Assembly: GCA_031283915.1 (NCBI GenBank)
Contig: JAITAY010000144.1
Location: forward strand, 1-15,173
Direction of reading: 5' to 3'
DNA length: 15,173 bases
Origin: Tannerella sp.
GTDB taxonomy: Bacteria > Bacteroidota > Bacteroidia > Bacteroidales > Tannerellaceae
Positions 1 through 6,185 of the stretch are shown here, one piece after another. The first letter of the stretch is position 1; every line of letters starts with the position of its first letter. The notes under the pieces are model-generated. The model was not told the DNA's origin. It made no database searches and was given only the letters and a program-made list of their open reading frames with translations. The position numbers and the translations under genes are program-made.

Positions 1-1
1 C

Positions 2-93
2 AACGATTCCCGTCGTCACGCCTGAACGATTCCTATCGTCACGCTTAAACGATTCCCATCGTCACGCTTGAACGATTCCCATCGTCACGCCTC
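2..93. repeat. 23-bp tandem repeat, 4 copies
   Basis: Four head-to-tail copies of a 23-bp unit start at 2, 25, 48 and 71. The unit reads roughly AACGATTCCCATCGTCACGC followed by TTG or CTG. Copies differ at only a few positions and there are no spacers, so this is a minisatellite and not a CRISPR array. The array abuts the left edge of the window and may continue beyond it. The period is not a multiple of three, so it is unlikely to be coding. Confidence 0.9.
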
Positions 94-110
94 AATGCAA
101 AAAACACGAA

Positions 111-129
111 TTTGCGTAACATGAATTAC
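111..129. repeat. 19-bp direct repeat, left copy
   Basis: TTTGCGTAACATGAATTAC occurs here and again, with one difference, at 557-575. The two copies bracket the repeat-rich segment 130-556. Each copy contains a small inverted repeat, GTAAC-ATGA-(A/G)TTAC. Confidence 0.75.
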
Positions 130-205
130 GAATCAAAGACACGTGTTGACCGAAAAACACGCGCCTTTTTTACTTCCGACGGTTATACCGTGTACAATAA
201 ATCAT

Positions 206-232
206 TATACTGGGCGCGGTATCGTTTTGTGC
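206..232 (+). repeat. 27-bp palindromic repeat, copy 1
   Basis: An 18-bp near-palindrome (TATACTGGGCGCGGTATC) is followed by G and TTTTGTGC, 27 bp in all. With the ten bases after it (ATAAAGGGGT) it is almost identical to the copy at 9569-9595. A decayed reverse-orientation palindrome lies just before it at 184-201 (14/18). Confidence 0.85.
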
Positions 233-245
233 ATAAAGGGGTAGT

Positions 246-272
246 TATACTGCACGCGGTATAGTTTCGTGC
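246..272 (+). repeat. 27-bp palindromic repeat, copy 2
   Basis: TATACTGCACGCGGTATA, then G, then TTTCGTGC (one change from TTTTGTGC). It starts exactly 40 bp after copy 1, so the two are in tandem. It faces copy 3 at 384-410. Confidence 0.85.
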
Positions 273-274
273 TT

Positions 275-372
275 TGCCCGTCAGGGCATTCACCTCTGTT
301 TATGAATCCCCTAACGGGGAACAGGGAAAAGGGATACCCGTTTTTCTATTGACAGGATTCCCCTGCGGGGAA
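275..372. other. run of small GC-rich hairpins
   Basis: Between inward-facing palindromic copies lie several short inverted repeats: TGCCC-GTCA-GGGCA (275-288), TCCCC-TAAC-GGGGA (307-320) and TTCCCC-TGC-GGGGAA (358-372). None is followed by a clear T-run, so I do not call them terminators. No convincing gene is seen anywhere in 1-598; the minus-strand open frame at 300-551 runs through repeats and lacks protein-like features. Confidence 0.6.
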
Positions 373-383
373 AATATGCACCT

Positions 384-410
384 GCACAAAATCATACCGC
401 GTAAAGTATA
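384..410 (-). repeat. 27-bp palindromic repeat, copy 3 (reverse)
   Basis: GCACAAAA, one base, then CATACCGCGTAAAGTATA: the unit in reverse orientation, again exactly 27 bp. It matches copy 2 inverted in about 22 of 27 bases, making 246-410 a short inverted-repeat element. It is followed by ATGGTTAATGATTA, the kind of low-complexity flank also seen after the copy at 9948. Confidence 0.8.
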
Positions 411-529
411 ATGGTTAATGATTATGAATAGCGGAGAAGATACCGGCATCAGACATACGCCTTCATACCCATTCGGGCAATGCCGTCGTTGGGGGGATGA
501 CGGGGCGCCGAAATGCCAAACGCTGTACC

Positions 530-547
530 TATACTGCACGCGGTATA
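530..547 (+). repeat. 18-bp palindrome, short copy
   Basis: TATACTGCACGCGGTATA is identical to the core of the copy at 246 but lacks the TTTTGTGC tail. It sits ten bases before the right 19-bp direct repeat. Confidence 0.8.
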
Positions 548-556
548 ACACATGAC

Positions 557-575
557 TTTGCGTAACATGAGTTAC
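557..575. repeat. 19-bp direct repeat, right copy
   Basis: TTTGCGTAACATGAGTTAC matches the copy at 111-129 in 18 of 19 bases, in the same orientation. Here the inverted repeat GTAAC-ATGA-GTTAC is perfect. It lies between the palindromic repeat at 530-547 and the end of dinB. Confidence 0.75.
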
Positions 576-598
576 ATACTTCCAAAAATCAGTTTGTT

Positions 599-1666
599 TC
601 AGAACAGGTCGAGCTTCAGTTGTATCCGTTTTTGTTCCGGTTCCTCCGCGACGTTACTGACGCCTATGCCCAATAGCCTCACCGGCTGAATCGACAAGTC
701 AACGTGCTTCATGATTTCCCGTGCCGTATGCCAGAAGATGTCAAATCCGGTAATTCTGCACGGCAGGGTCCTGCTTCTGGTAATCATCCTGAAATCGGCA
801 TATTTCACCTTCACGGTCACTGTCCTGCCGTAAAAGTTTTCTTTCTCAATGCGCTCCATGACTTCTTTGGCAAGGTGGTAGAGTTCCACCATCAATAAAA
901 CCATGCGATCCATGTCTTTCAAAAATGTCGTTTCGCTGCTTATGGATTTGACCGTTCGTTCCGCCTGCACCTCCCTGTTGTCAATCCCCCTGGCGTTCCA
1001 ATAAAAATTTCTTCCGGCCTTGCCAAACAAATGCACCAGCTCCTGTTCGGAACGTTTCTTGAGATCCAAGCCGGTATAAATGCCACTCTCGTGCATTTTT
1101 CGTGCAGTCACTTTTCCGACACCGAAAAACTGCTCTATCTTTAGACTTTCCACAAATTTTTCCGCTTCTTCCGGAAGAATCACGAAAAGGCCATCGGGCT
1201 TTTGATAGTCAGAGGCTATTTTCGCCAGAAATTTATTAAAGGAAACACCTGCGGAAGCTCTCAATGCGGTTGTCTCATAAATCCGGCACTTGATTTCACG
1301 GGCTATCAGCGTGGCCGACGGATTGTTCTTGCGGTTTTCCGTTACATCCAGAAAGGCCTCATCCAGCGACAGGGGTTCCACCAGATTCGTATATTCGTAG
1401 AAAATTTCCCTTATCTGGCGGGATATTTCGTGATATACGTCAAACCGGGGAGAAACGAAAACAAGAGAAGGGCATTTGCTTTTAGCCGTCAACGAAGGCA
1501 TGGCGGAACGAACACCGTATTTGCGGGCTTCGTAACTGGCTGCAGCAACCACACCGCGAGCCTCCGCATAACCGACTGCTACCGGTTTGCCCCGCAGTTC
1601 CTCATGATCGCGCTGTTCTATCGAAGCATAAAACGCATCCATGTCGATATGGATTATTTTGCGCAT
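599..1666 (-). CDS. dinB: DNA polymerase IV (Y-family, DinB)
   Basis: Error-prone translesion polymerase that extends past damaged template bases. The 355-residue product matches the usual DinB length. The first catalytic acidic motif is IHIDMDAFYAS (Asp8, Asp10) and the second is LSLDEAFLDVT (Asp102, Glu103). Fingers/palm sequence YEARKYGVRSAMP and the little-finger region follow. The C-terminus QLKLDLF resembles the sliding-clamp-binding motif of this family. I start at the ATG at 1666; an in-frame TTG two codons upstream also opens the frame but MRKIIHIDMDAFYAS is the normal family N-terminus. The start lies inside an imperfect palindrome, TTTTGCGCATGTGCAAAA (1657-1674). The gene ends next to the repeat region and has no obvious terminator. 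It is separated from hisG by 160 bp and is probably transcribed alone. Confidence 0.96.
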   Translation of the reverse strand: MRKIIHIDMDAFYASIEQRDHEELRGKPVAVGYAEARGVVAAASYEARKYGVRSAMPSLTAKSKCPSLVFVSPRFDVYHEISRQIREIFYEYTNLVEPLSLDEAFLDVTENRKNNPSATLIAREIKCRIYETTALRASAGVSFNKFLAKIASDYQKPDGLFVILPEEAEKFVESLKIEQFFGVGKVTARKMHESGIYTGLDLKKRSEQELVHLFGKAGRNFYWNARGIDNREVQAERTVKSISSETTFLKDMDRMVLLMVELYHLAKEVMERIEKENFYGRTVTVKVKYADFRMITRSRTLPCRITGFDIFWHTAREIMKHVDLSIQPVRLLGIGVSNVAEEPEQKRIQLKLDLF

Positions 1667-1740
1667 GTGCAAAAGTGCTTAGGAACTGTCTGTAAATAAA
1701 CCACCCATTTACGGGTCTGTTTTTCACCATACTTCCTTCC

Positions 1741-1776
1741 GAAAATGCTTACATACCCCGGTATGCGCGCATTTTC
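1741..1776. repeat. nested hairpin between dinB and hisG
   Basis: GAAAATGC (1741-1748) pairs with GCATTTTC (1769-1776), and inside it CATACC (1752-1757) pairs with GGTATG (1760-1765). Symmetric 3-nt bulges separate the stems. No T-run follows on either strand, so it is not a canonical terminator, though it lies downstream of hisG and upstream of dinB. A weaker inverted repeat ACCC-ATTTAC-GGGT (1703-1716) lies nearby. The block may be a remnant of a mobile repeat; that is inference. Confidence 0.7.
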
Positions 1777-1826
1777 AGTCGTTGGATGGCAAAAAACATC
1801 TCACTAATTACGGCAAGAGCGTCGGG

Positions 1827-2678
1827 CTATAGAATCATCTTCTCAATCGGAATCACCAGAATTCCCTCCGCACCGAGGTTTTTCAGTTTGCCGATGATTT
1901 CCCAGAAATGTTTTTCGGTAATCACGGACTGCACCGAAACCCAGCCGGCGTCGGCTAACGGTGTGACGGTCGGGCTTTTCATGCCGGGCAACAGCTTTGT
2001 GATTTCCGTCAACTGCGCCTTGGGTGCGTTCAGCAGTACGTATTTTTTGCCTGTGGCTTCCTGTACGGCGGCGAAACGGAACAGGATCCCGTTCAGCACT
2101 TCACGCTTTTCGGCCGGTAACGATCGATTGGCAATCAACAGTGCTTCGCTTTTCATCACCACCGCCACCTCTTTCAACTGATTGCTGACGAGTGTACTGC
2201 CAGAACTGACAATGTCGAAAATGGCATCTGCCAATCCGATGCCCGGCGCAATCTCAACCGAGCCGGAAATCTCGTGCAAAGCGGCGCTGATGCCGTTTTC
2301 TTTCAGGAAACGGTTCAAAATCACCGGATAGGAAGTGGCGATTGTTTTCCCTTCGAACCACGCCAACCCTTCGTATACGGCTTCTTTCGGAATGGCCAGC
2401 GAAAGACGGCATTTACTGAATCCCAACCGCTTAATCAATTCCGCTTCCTGTCCTTTCTCTACATATTCATTTTCGCCCACGATGCCTGCGTCCGCCACGC
2501 CGTTGGCGACCGACTGCGGGATGTCGTCGTCACGCAAAAACAGCACTTCGACAGGAACATCCGCCGCCGCCAATAAAAGCGTGCGCTTGGCCTTACTCAG
2601 CCGGATGCCCGATTCTTCGAACAACCTCATGGTTTCGTCATACAGACGTCCTTTGGACTGTACAGCTATTCTCAACAT
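1827..2678 (-). CDS. hisG: ATP phosphoribosyltransferase, long form (HisG)
   Basis: Catalyses the first, committed step of histidine synthesis, joining ATP and PRPP to give phosphoribosyl-ATP. The product is 283 residues from the ATG at 2678 (two codons inside the longest frame, matching the family N-terminus MLRIAVQSKGRL). The HisG signature is seen as GLADAIFDIVSSGSTL, the PRPP-binding region. The last ~75 residues (MKSPTVTPL to IPIEKMIL) form the ACT-like regulatory domain, so this is the long, histidine-inhibited form that needs no HisZ. It starts about 9-15 bp after proS and is probably cotranscribed with panB and proS. No hisD, hisC or hisB follows; dinB and a hairpin lie downstream instead, which is unlike the hisG-hisD-hisC-hisB order common in Bacteroidales. 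Confidence 0.96.
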   Translation of the reverse strand: MLRIAVQSKGRLYDETMRLFEESGIRLSKAKRTLLLAAADVPVEVLFLRDDDIPQSVANGVADAGIVGENEYVEKGQEAELIKRLGFSKCRLSLAIPKEAVYEGLAWFEGKTIATSYPVILNRFLKENGISAALHEISGSVEIAPGIGLADAIFDIVSSGSTLVSNQLKEVAVVMKSEALLIANRSLPAEKREVLNGILFRFAAVQEATGKKYVLLNAPKAQLTEITKLLPGMKSPTVTPLADAGWVSVQSVITEKHFWEIIGKLKNLGAEGILVIPIEKMIL

Positions 2679-2693
2679 ATTCATTCTTTATTT

Positions 2694-4175
2694 TTAATAA
2701 GCTCTTGCAAACAATACTCGTCGGGGCGACGGTTTACCGGTCACCATACATTGACCCGCCGTCCGGTCGTCTTCCAGCGGGATGCAGCGAATGGTCGCTT
2801 TGGTTTCGTTCTTCACTTGTTCCTCCGTCTCCGCCGTGCCGTCCCAGTGTGCCATAATGAAATAACCTTCTTCGATTTTGGCCTTGAACTCGTCATACGT
2901 ATCAACTGTAATCGTGCGCCGTTTGCGTGCATGAAACGCTTTGTTGAAAATATTTTGCTGTATTTCGTCAAGCAGTTTATGCACATACGTTTCAATGCCT
3001 TCGCATGTCATGGTTTCCTTTTCAAGCGTATCGCGGCGCATTATTTCTATCGTGTTGTTTTCGAGGTCGCGTCCGCCCATCGCCAGACGGACGGGGATAC
3101 CTTTCAGTTCATATTCGGCAAATTTCCAGCCGGGCTTCCGGTTATCGGCATCGTCGTATTTCACAGTGATACCCAGCGCTTTCAGGTTTCCGGCAATGAC
3201 GGCGACTTTTTCACTGATTTGTGCCAGCTGCTCTTCGGAACGGTAAATCGGAATGATAACCACCTGTATGGGTGCGAGTAACGGCGGAAGAACCAGACCG
3301 TTATCATCGGAATGTGCCATGATGAGCGCCCCGATCAGGCGGGTGGAAACGCCCCACGACGTCGCCCATGCGTAATCGGTTTTGCCTTCTTTGTCAATGA
3401 AAGTCACCTCAAAAGCTTTCCCGAAGTTTTGCCCGAGAAAATGTGACGTACCAGCCTGCAATGCCTTGCCGTCCTGCATCATGGCTTCGATGCAATACGT
3501 CTCCAGCGCCCCGGCAAAACGTTCGCTTGCCGTCTTGACGCCCCTGATAACGGGAAGCGCCATGTATTTCTCGACAAATGTGGCATATACGTTCAACATC
3601 CGGAGGGTTTCCTCTTCGGCTTCCGCGCGTGTGGCATGAGCGGTATGCCCTTCCTGCCAGAGAAATTCGGCTGTCCGCAGGAAAAGCCGTGTCCGCATCT
3701 CCCAGCGCATTACGTTCGCCCACTGGTTGACCAGGACAGGCAGGTCGCGGTAGGAGTGAATCCAGTTGCGGTACGTGTTCCAGATGATGGTTTCGGACGT
3801 TGGGCGGATGATGAGTTCCTCCTCCAGTTTGGCGGCCGGGTCAACAACTACGCCGCTGCCGTCCGCCGCATTTTTCAGCCGGTAGTGAGTCACTACGGCG
3901 CATTCCTTCGCAAAACCTTCCACGTGGTCGGCCTCGCGACTTAGAAACGATTTGGGTATCAGCAGCGGAAAGTATGCGTTCTGATGACCGGTTGCCTTGA
4001 ACATGTCGTCCAGCACACGCTGCATCTTTTCCCAGATGGCATATCCGTAAGGCTTGATGACCATGCATCCGCGTACGGCCGAGTTTTCGGCCATGTCTGC
4101 CTTAATCACCAAATCCTGATACCATTGTGAGTAATTTTCGCCTCTCGGCGTGAGTTCCTTCAGTTCTTTTGCCAT
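2694..4175 (-). CDS. proS: prolyl-tRNA synthetase, archaeal/eukaryotic type (ProS)
   Basis: Class II aminoacyl-tRNA synthetase that charges tRNA-Pro. At 493 residues, with no ~180-residue editing insertion between motifs 2 and 3, it is the short archaeal/eukaryotic type that is also found in Bacteroidota. Visible motifs are RPTSET (about 124-129, proline binding), motif 2 RWEMRTR (157-163) and RTAEFLWQEGH (167-177). The anticodon-binding domain follows at about residues 290-390 (PIQVVIIPIYRSEEQ). A C-terminal domain rich in charged residues ends in VLFARAY, typical of this type. The ATG at 4175 gives the normal N-terminus MAKELKELTPRGENYSQWY. It lies 18 bp after panB and 9 bp before the hisG frame, implying one transcript. 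Confidence 0.97.
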   Translation of the reverse strand: MAKELKELTPRGENYSQWYQDLVIKADMAENSAVRGCMVIKPYGYAIWEKMQRVLDDMFKATGHQNAYFPLLIPKSFLSREADHVEGFAKECAVVTHYRLKNAADGSGVVVDPAAKLEEELIIRPTSETIIWNTYRNWIHSYRDLPVLVNQWANVMRWEMRTRLFLRTAEFLWQEGHTAHATRAEAEEETLRMLNVYATFVEKYMALPVIRGVKTASERFAGALETYCIEAMMQDGKALQAGTSHFLGQNFGKAFEVTFIDKEGKTDYAWATSWGVSTRLIGALIMAHSDDNGLVLPPLLAPIQVVIIPIYRSEEQLAQISEKVAVIAGNLKALGITVKYDDADNRKPGWKFAEYELKGIPVRLAMGGRDLENNTIEIMRRDTLEKETMTCEGIETYVHKLLDEIQQNIFNKAFHARKRRTITVDTYDEFKAKIEEGYFIMAHWDGTAETEEQVKNETKATIRCIPLEDDRTAGQCMVTGKPSPRRVLFARAY

Positions 4176-4193
4176 ACAGTTAATTCCAAAATT

Positions 4194-5021
4194 TCAGTAT
4201 TGTTCTTTTTCATTGGGGAAGTCCCGGTTTTTTACGTCTTCGATGTATGCCTGTACAGCTTTTGTAATCACTGCACTAAGGTCGGCATAGCGTCGCAGGA
4301 AGCGGGGCGAAAACTCCCGGTTGATGCCCAACATGTCGTGCATCACGAGTACCTGTCCGTCGGCATACTGTCCTGCGCCGATGCTGATGGTCGGGATGGC
4401 CAGCTCTTCGGAAACCTGCTTTGTCAGCAGCGCGGGAATCTTTTCCAGCACGATGCCGAAACAGCCCAGTTCCTCGAGCAGATGCGCGTCTTCAATCAGC
4501 TTTTTGGCTTCGACGTCCTCGCGGGCACGCACTGCATACGTGCCGAATTTATTGATGGACTGCGGCGTAAGCCCCAGATGTCCCATGATGGGGATGCCTG
4601 CGCACAGTACCCGTTCGATGGACTCGCGTATTTCCGCGCCGCCCTCCATTTTGATGCAGTCGGCGTGCGTCTCCTTCATCACGCGGATGGCCGAACAGAG
4701 CGCCTCCTTCGAATTGCCCTGATAGGTGCCGAACGGCAAGTCTACGACGACGAGCGCACGCTTGACGGCTTTCATGACCGATTTGCCGTGGTAAATCATC
4801 TGATCAAGCGTGATGGGGAGTGTGGTCACGTTTCCGGCCATCACGTTCGACGCCGAATCGCCCACCAGAATCACGTCCATGCCCGCCCGGTCAATGATTT
4901 TGGCCATCGAATAATCGTAGGCCGTGAGCATGGAAATCTTCTCGCCACGCTGTTTCATCTCTATCAGCCGGTGCGTCGTCACTTTGCGGGAGGTGCTGTC
5001 GGATGTTATTGCAACTGACAT
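4194..5021 (-). CDS. panB: ketopantoate hydroxymethyltransferase (PanB)
   Basis: Transfers a hydroxymethyl group from methylene-tetrahydrofolate to 2-oxoisovalerate, giving ketopantoate for pantothenate and CoA. From the ATG at 5021 the product is 275 residues, the usual length. Family sequence includes LTAYDYSMAKIIDRAGMD, VGDS (Asp55), VVDLPFGTY (Asp94), KMEGG (Glu126), GHLGLTPQSINKFGTY and VLEKIPALL (Glu193); these match the known metal ligands and catalytic Glu of the family. The frame stays open to an ATG at 5060, but that codon overlaps a TACATTTG promoter box, so transcription should begin downstream of it and 5021 is the better start. It is first in a likely panB-proS-hisG unit. Confidence 0.96.
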   Translation of the reverse strand: MSVAITSDSTSRKVTTHRLIEMKQRGEKISMLTAYDYSMAKIIDRAGMDVILVGDSASNVMAGNVTTLPITLDQMIYHGKSVMKAVKRALVVVDLPFGTYQGNSKEALCSAIRVMKETHADCIKMEGGAEIRESIERVLCAGIPIMGHLGLTPQSINKFGTYAVRAREDVEAKKLIEDAHLLEELGCFGIVLEKIPALLTKQVSEELAIPTISIGAGQYADGQVLVMHDMLGINREFSPRFLRRYADLSAVITKAVQAYIEDVKNRDFPNEKEQY

Positions 5022-5049
5022 AAATTTCGTTTTTTTCGTTTTTTCGCCG

Positions 5050-5057
5050 CAAATGTA
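5050..5057 (-). promoter_or_regulatory. -7 box for panB-proS-hisG
   Basis: Read on the minus strand this is TACATTTG, a match to the Bacteroidota -7 consensus TAnnTTTG. A start site about 7 nt downstream would give a leader of roughly 20 nt, A-rich, before the ATG at 5021. No clear -33 TTTG is seen at the right distance, which lowers confidence. Confidence 0.55.
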
Positions 5058-5129
5058 CATAAAAAAGTTCGCAGGGCACTCCTTTTTCGCAGAAAATTAT
5101 TTCGCAGGAATGGCACAAAAACACCCGTA

Positions 5130-5137
5130 TATCTTTG
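5130..5137 (+). promoter_or_regulatory. -7 box of a divergent promoter
   Basis: TATCTTTG is a full match to the TAnnTTTG consensus. It points rightwards, away from panB, towards the short ORF at 5172. No good -33 TTTG is visible about 20 bp upstream. Confidence 0.5.
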
Positions 5138-5171
5138 CAGCCGTAGTTTCATTTCAGAAAAAAAGGAAAAC

Positions 5172-5243
5172 ATGAATCTTTCAAGAGAAAAAAATAGAAG
5201 TGAGGCCGTCTGCTACAGGCTTTACGATCGCTCCTTACAATAG
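5172..5243 (+). CDS. doubtful 23-residue ORF or gene remnant
   Basis: An ATG preceded by AAAAAAAGGAAAAC and, 35 bp earlier, a TATCTTTG box opens a 23-codon frame (MNLSREKNRSEAVCYRLYDR then SLQ, stop TAG). I do not recognise it. The product is basic with no membrane segment. The stop codon lies inside a perfect 20-bp palindrome (5234-5253) and every frame closes soon after. It could be a small protein, a leader peptide, or the surviving 5' end of a gene lost by rearrangement. The rest of the gap between panB and zupT (to 5361) holds only the palindrome and a CTCCGTGT-type repeat. Confidence 0.3.
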   Translation: MNLSREKNRSEAVCYRLYDRSLQ

Positions 5244-5253
5244 CTATTGTAAG
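5234..5253. repeat. perfect 20-bp palindrome
   Basis: CTTACAATAGCTATTGTAAG equals its own reverse complement over all 20 bases. It has no loop, so it resembles a dimeric-protein binding site or recombination site more than a terminator, and no T-run follows. It overlaps the stop codon of the 23-residue ORF. Confidence 0.85.
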
Positions 5254-5292
5254 CCCTCCGGAAATGCACCGGCGGCACGGGAGAATAACAAA

Positions 5293-5337
5293 GAACACAT
5301 CTCCGTGTGCGCCGTGTCTCCGTGTTTCAATGATTCA
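5293..5337. repeat. CTCCGTGT-type dispersed repeat, copy A
   Basis: Contains CTCCGTGTGCGCCGTGTCTC and ends CTCCGTGTTTCAATGATTCA. The last 18 bases recur in reverse complement at 7486-7503. CTCCGTGT-rich intergenic repeats like this occur in many bacterial genomes. It lies downstream of zupT. Confidence 0.75.
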
Positions 5338-5361
5338 ATGATTTGCGGACGAACGGTTTTC

Positions 5362-6162
5362 CTAAAGCAATCCCAGACTGACCGCCATAACCCCCATTCC
5401 CACGACTAATCCATAAATGGCGATGTGATGTTCGCCATATTCATGGGCGGCGGGCAGCAACTCATCCAGCGAGATAAAAACCATGATGCCGGCCACGGCT
5501 GAAAAGACGCAACCCATCAACGCCGGCGAGGTGAACTGCATCAGGAAGAGGTAGGCGATTACCGCGCCGACAGGTTCGACAATGCCTGAGAAGAAAGAAA
5601 ACCAAAACGCTTTTTTCCGGTTGCCGGTCGCATAAAATACCGGTATGGACACGGCAATTCCTTCCGGGATATTGTGTATGGCGATGGCTGCCGCAATGGC
5701 AATCCCCAGCGCCGGATTCTCCAGCGCGGCCATGAAAGTGGCGATCCCTTCCGGAAAATTGTGGATAGCAATAGCTAATGAGGTCATCACACCCATCCGC
5801 ATCAGTTTTTCTTCCTTCGACGGTGATGCCTGCATGTCCTCCAGCGCCCTCGCTTCATGCGGGTTCTCGAACGACGGTACCAGCTTGTCGATGATGCCGA
5901 TCAACAGAATCCCGCCGAAAAAACAGGCGACGGTCATCCATTGACCCGGTTTCTGACCGGCCACCTCCATCAGCGTCTTCTGCGCCTCGGCCAGTAATTC
6001 CACAAAAGAGACATAAATCATCACGCCGGCAGACAGTCCCAAGGAAAAGGAAAGCAACCGTCGATTGGTGCGGTTTGACAAAAAAGCAATCAGACTGCCG
6101 ATAACGGTTGCCAGCCCGGCAAACAAACTCAGTAAAAAAGGAATCCAGATATTTTGTTCCAT
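5362..6162 (-). CDS. zupT: ZIP-family zinc/divalent metal transporter (ZupT-like)
   Basis: Inner-membrane transporter importing Zn2+ and probably other divalent metals. The 266-residue product has about eight predicted membrane segments. The two signature metal-site motifs are HNFPEG (134-139) in the fourth segment and HNIPEG (163-168) in the fifth, followed by the conserved GIVEPVGA. A charged loop (about 98-122, ENPHEARALEDMQ) sits before the fourth segment. Length and motifs fit ZupT/GufA. The gene starts 23 bp after the MFS gene, so the two are probably cotranscribed. Metal specificity cannot be read from sequence. Confidence 0.93.
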   Translation of the reverse strand: MEQNIWIPFLLSLFAGLATVIGSLIAFLSNRTNRRLLSFSLGLSAGVMIYVSFVELLAEAQKTLMEVAGQKPGQWMTVACFFGGILLIGIIDKLVPSFENPHEARALEDMQASPSKEEKLMRMGVMTSLAIAIHNFPEGIATFMAALENPALGIAIAAAIAIHNIPEGIAVSIPVFYATGNRKKAFWFSFFSGIVEPVGAVIAYLFLMQFTSPALMGCVFSAVAGIMVFISLDELLPAAHEYGEHHIAIYGLVVGMGVMAVSLGLL

Positions 6163-6185
6163 CGCCTTGTAGAATAGGATAAATT

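Noticed and set aside
2..93. Possible CRISPR array
   Set aside because: The 23-bp units are directly adjacent without spacers and no cas genes are nearby.
300..551. Minus-strand open frame of 83 codons
   Set aside because: It runs through palindromic repeats and GC hairpins, has no recognisable motif, promoter or ribosome-binding site, and has unprotein-like composition.
1741..1776. Rho-independent terminator for hisG
   Set aside because: The hairpin is strong, but no T-run follows on the minus strand.
5022..5060. Longer PanB N-terminus starting at 5060
   Set aside because: The ATG overlaps a TACATTTG -7 box and the extra 13 residues do not resemble the family.
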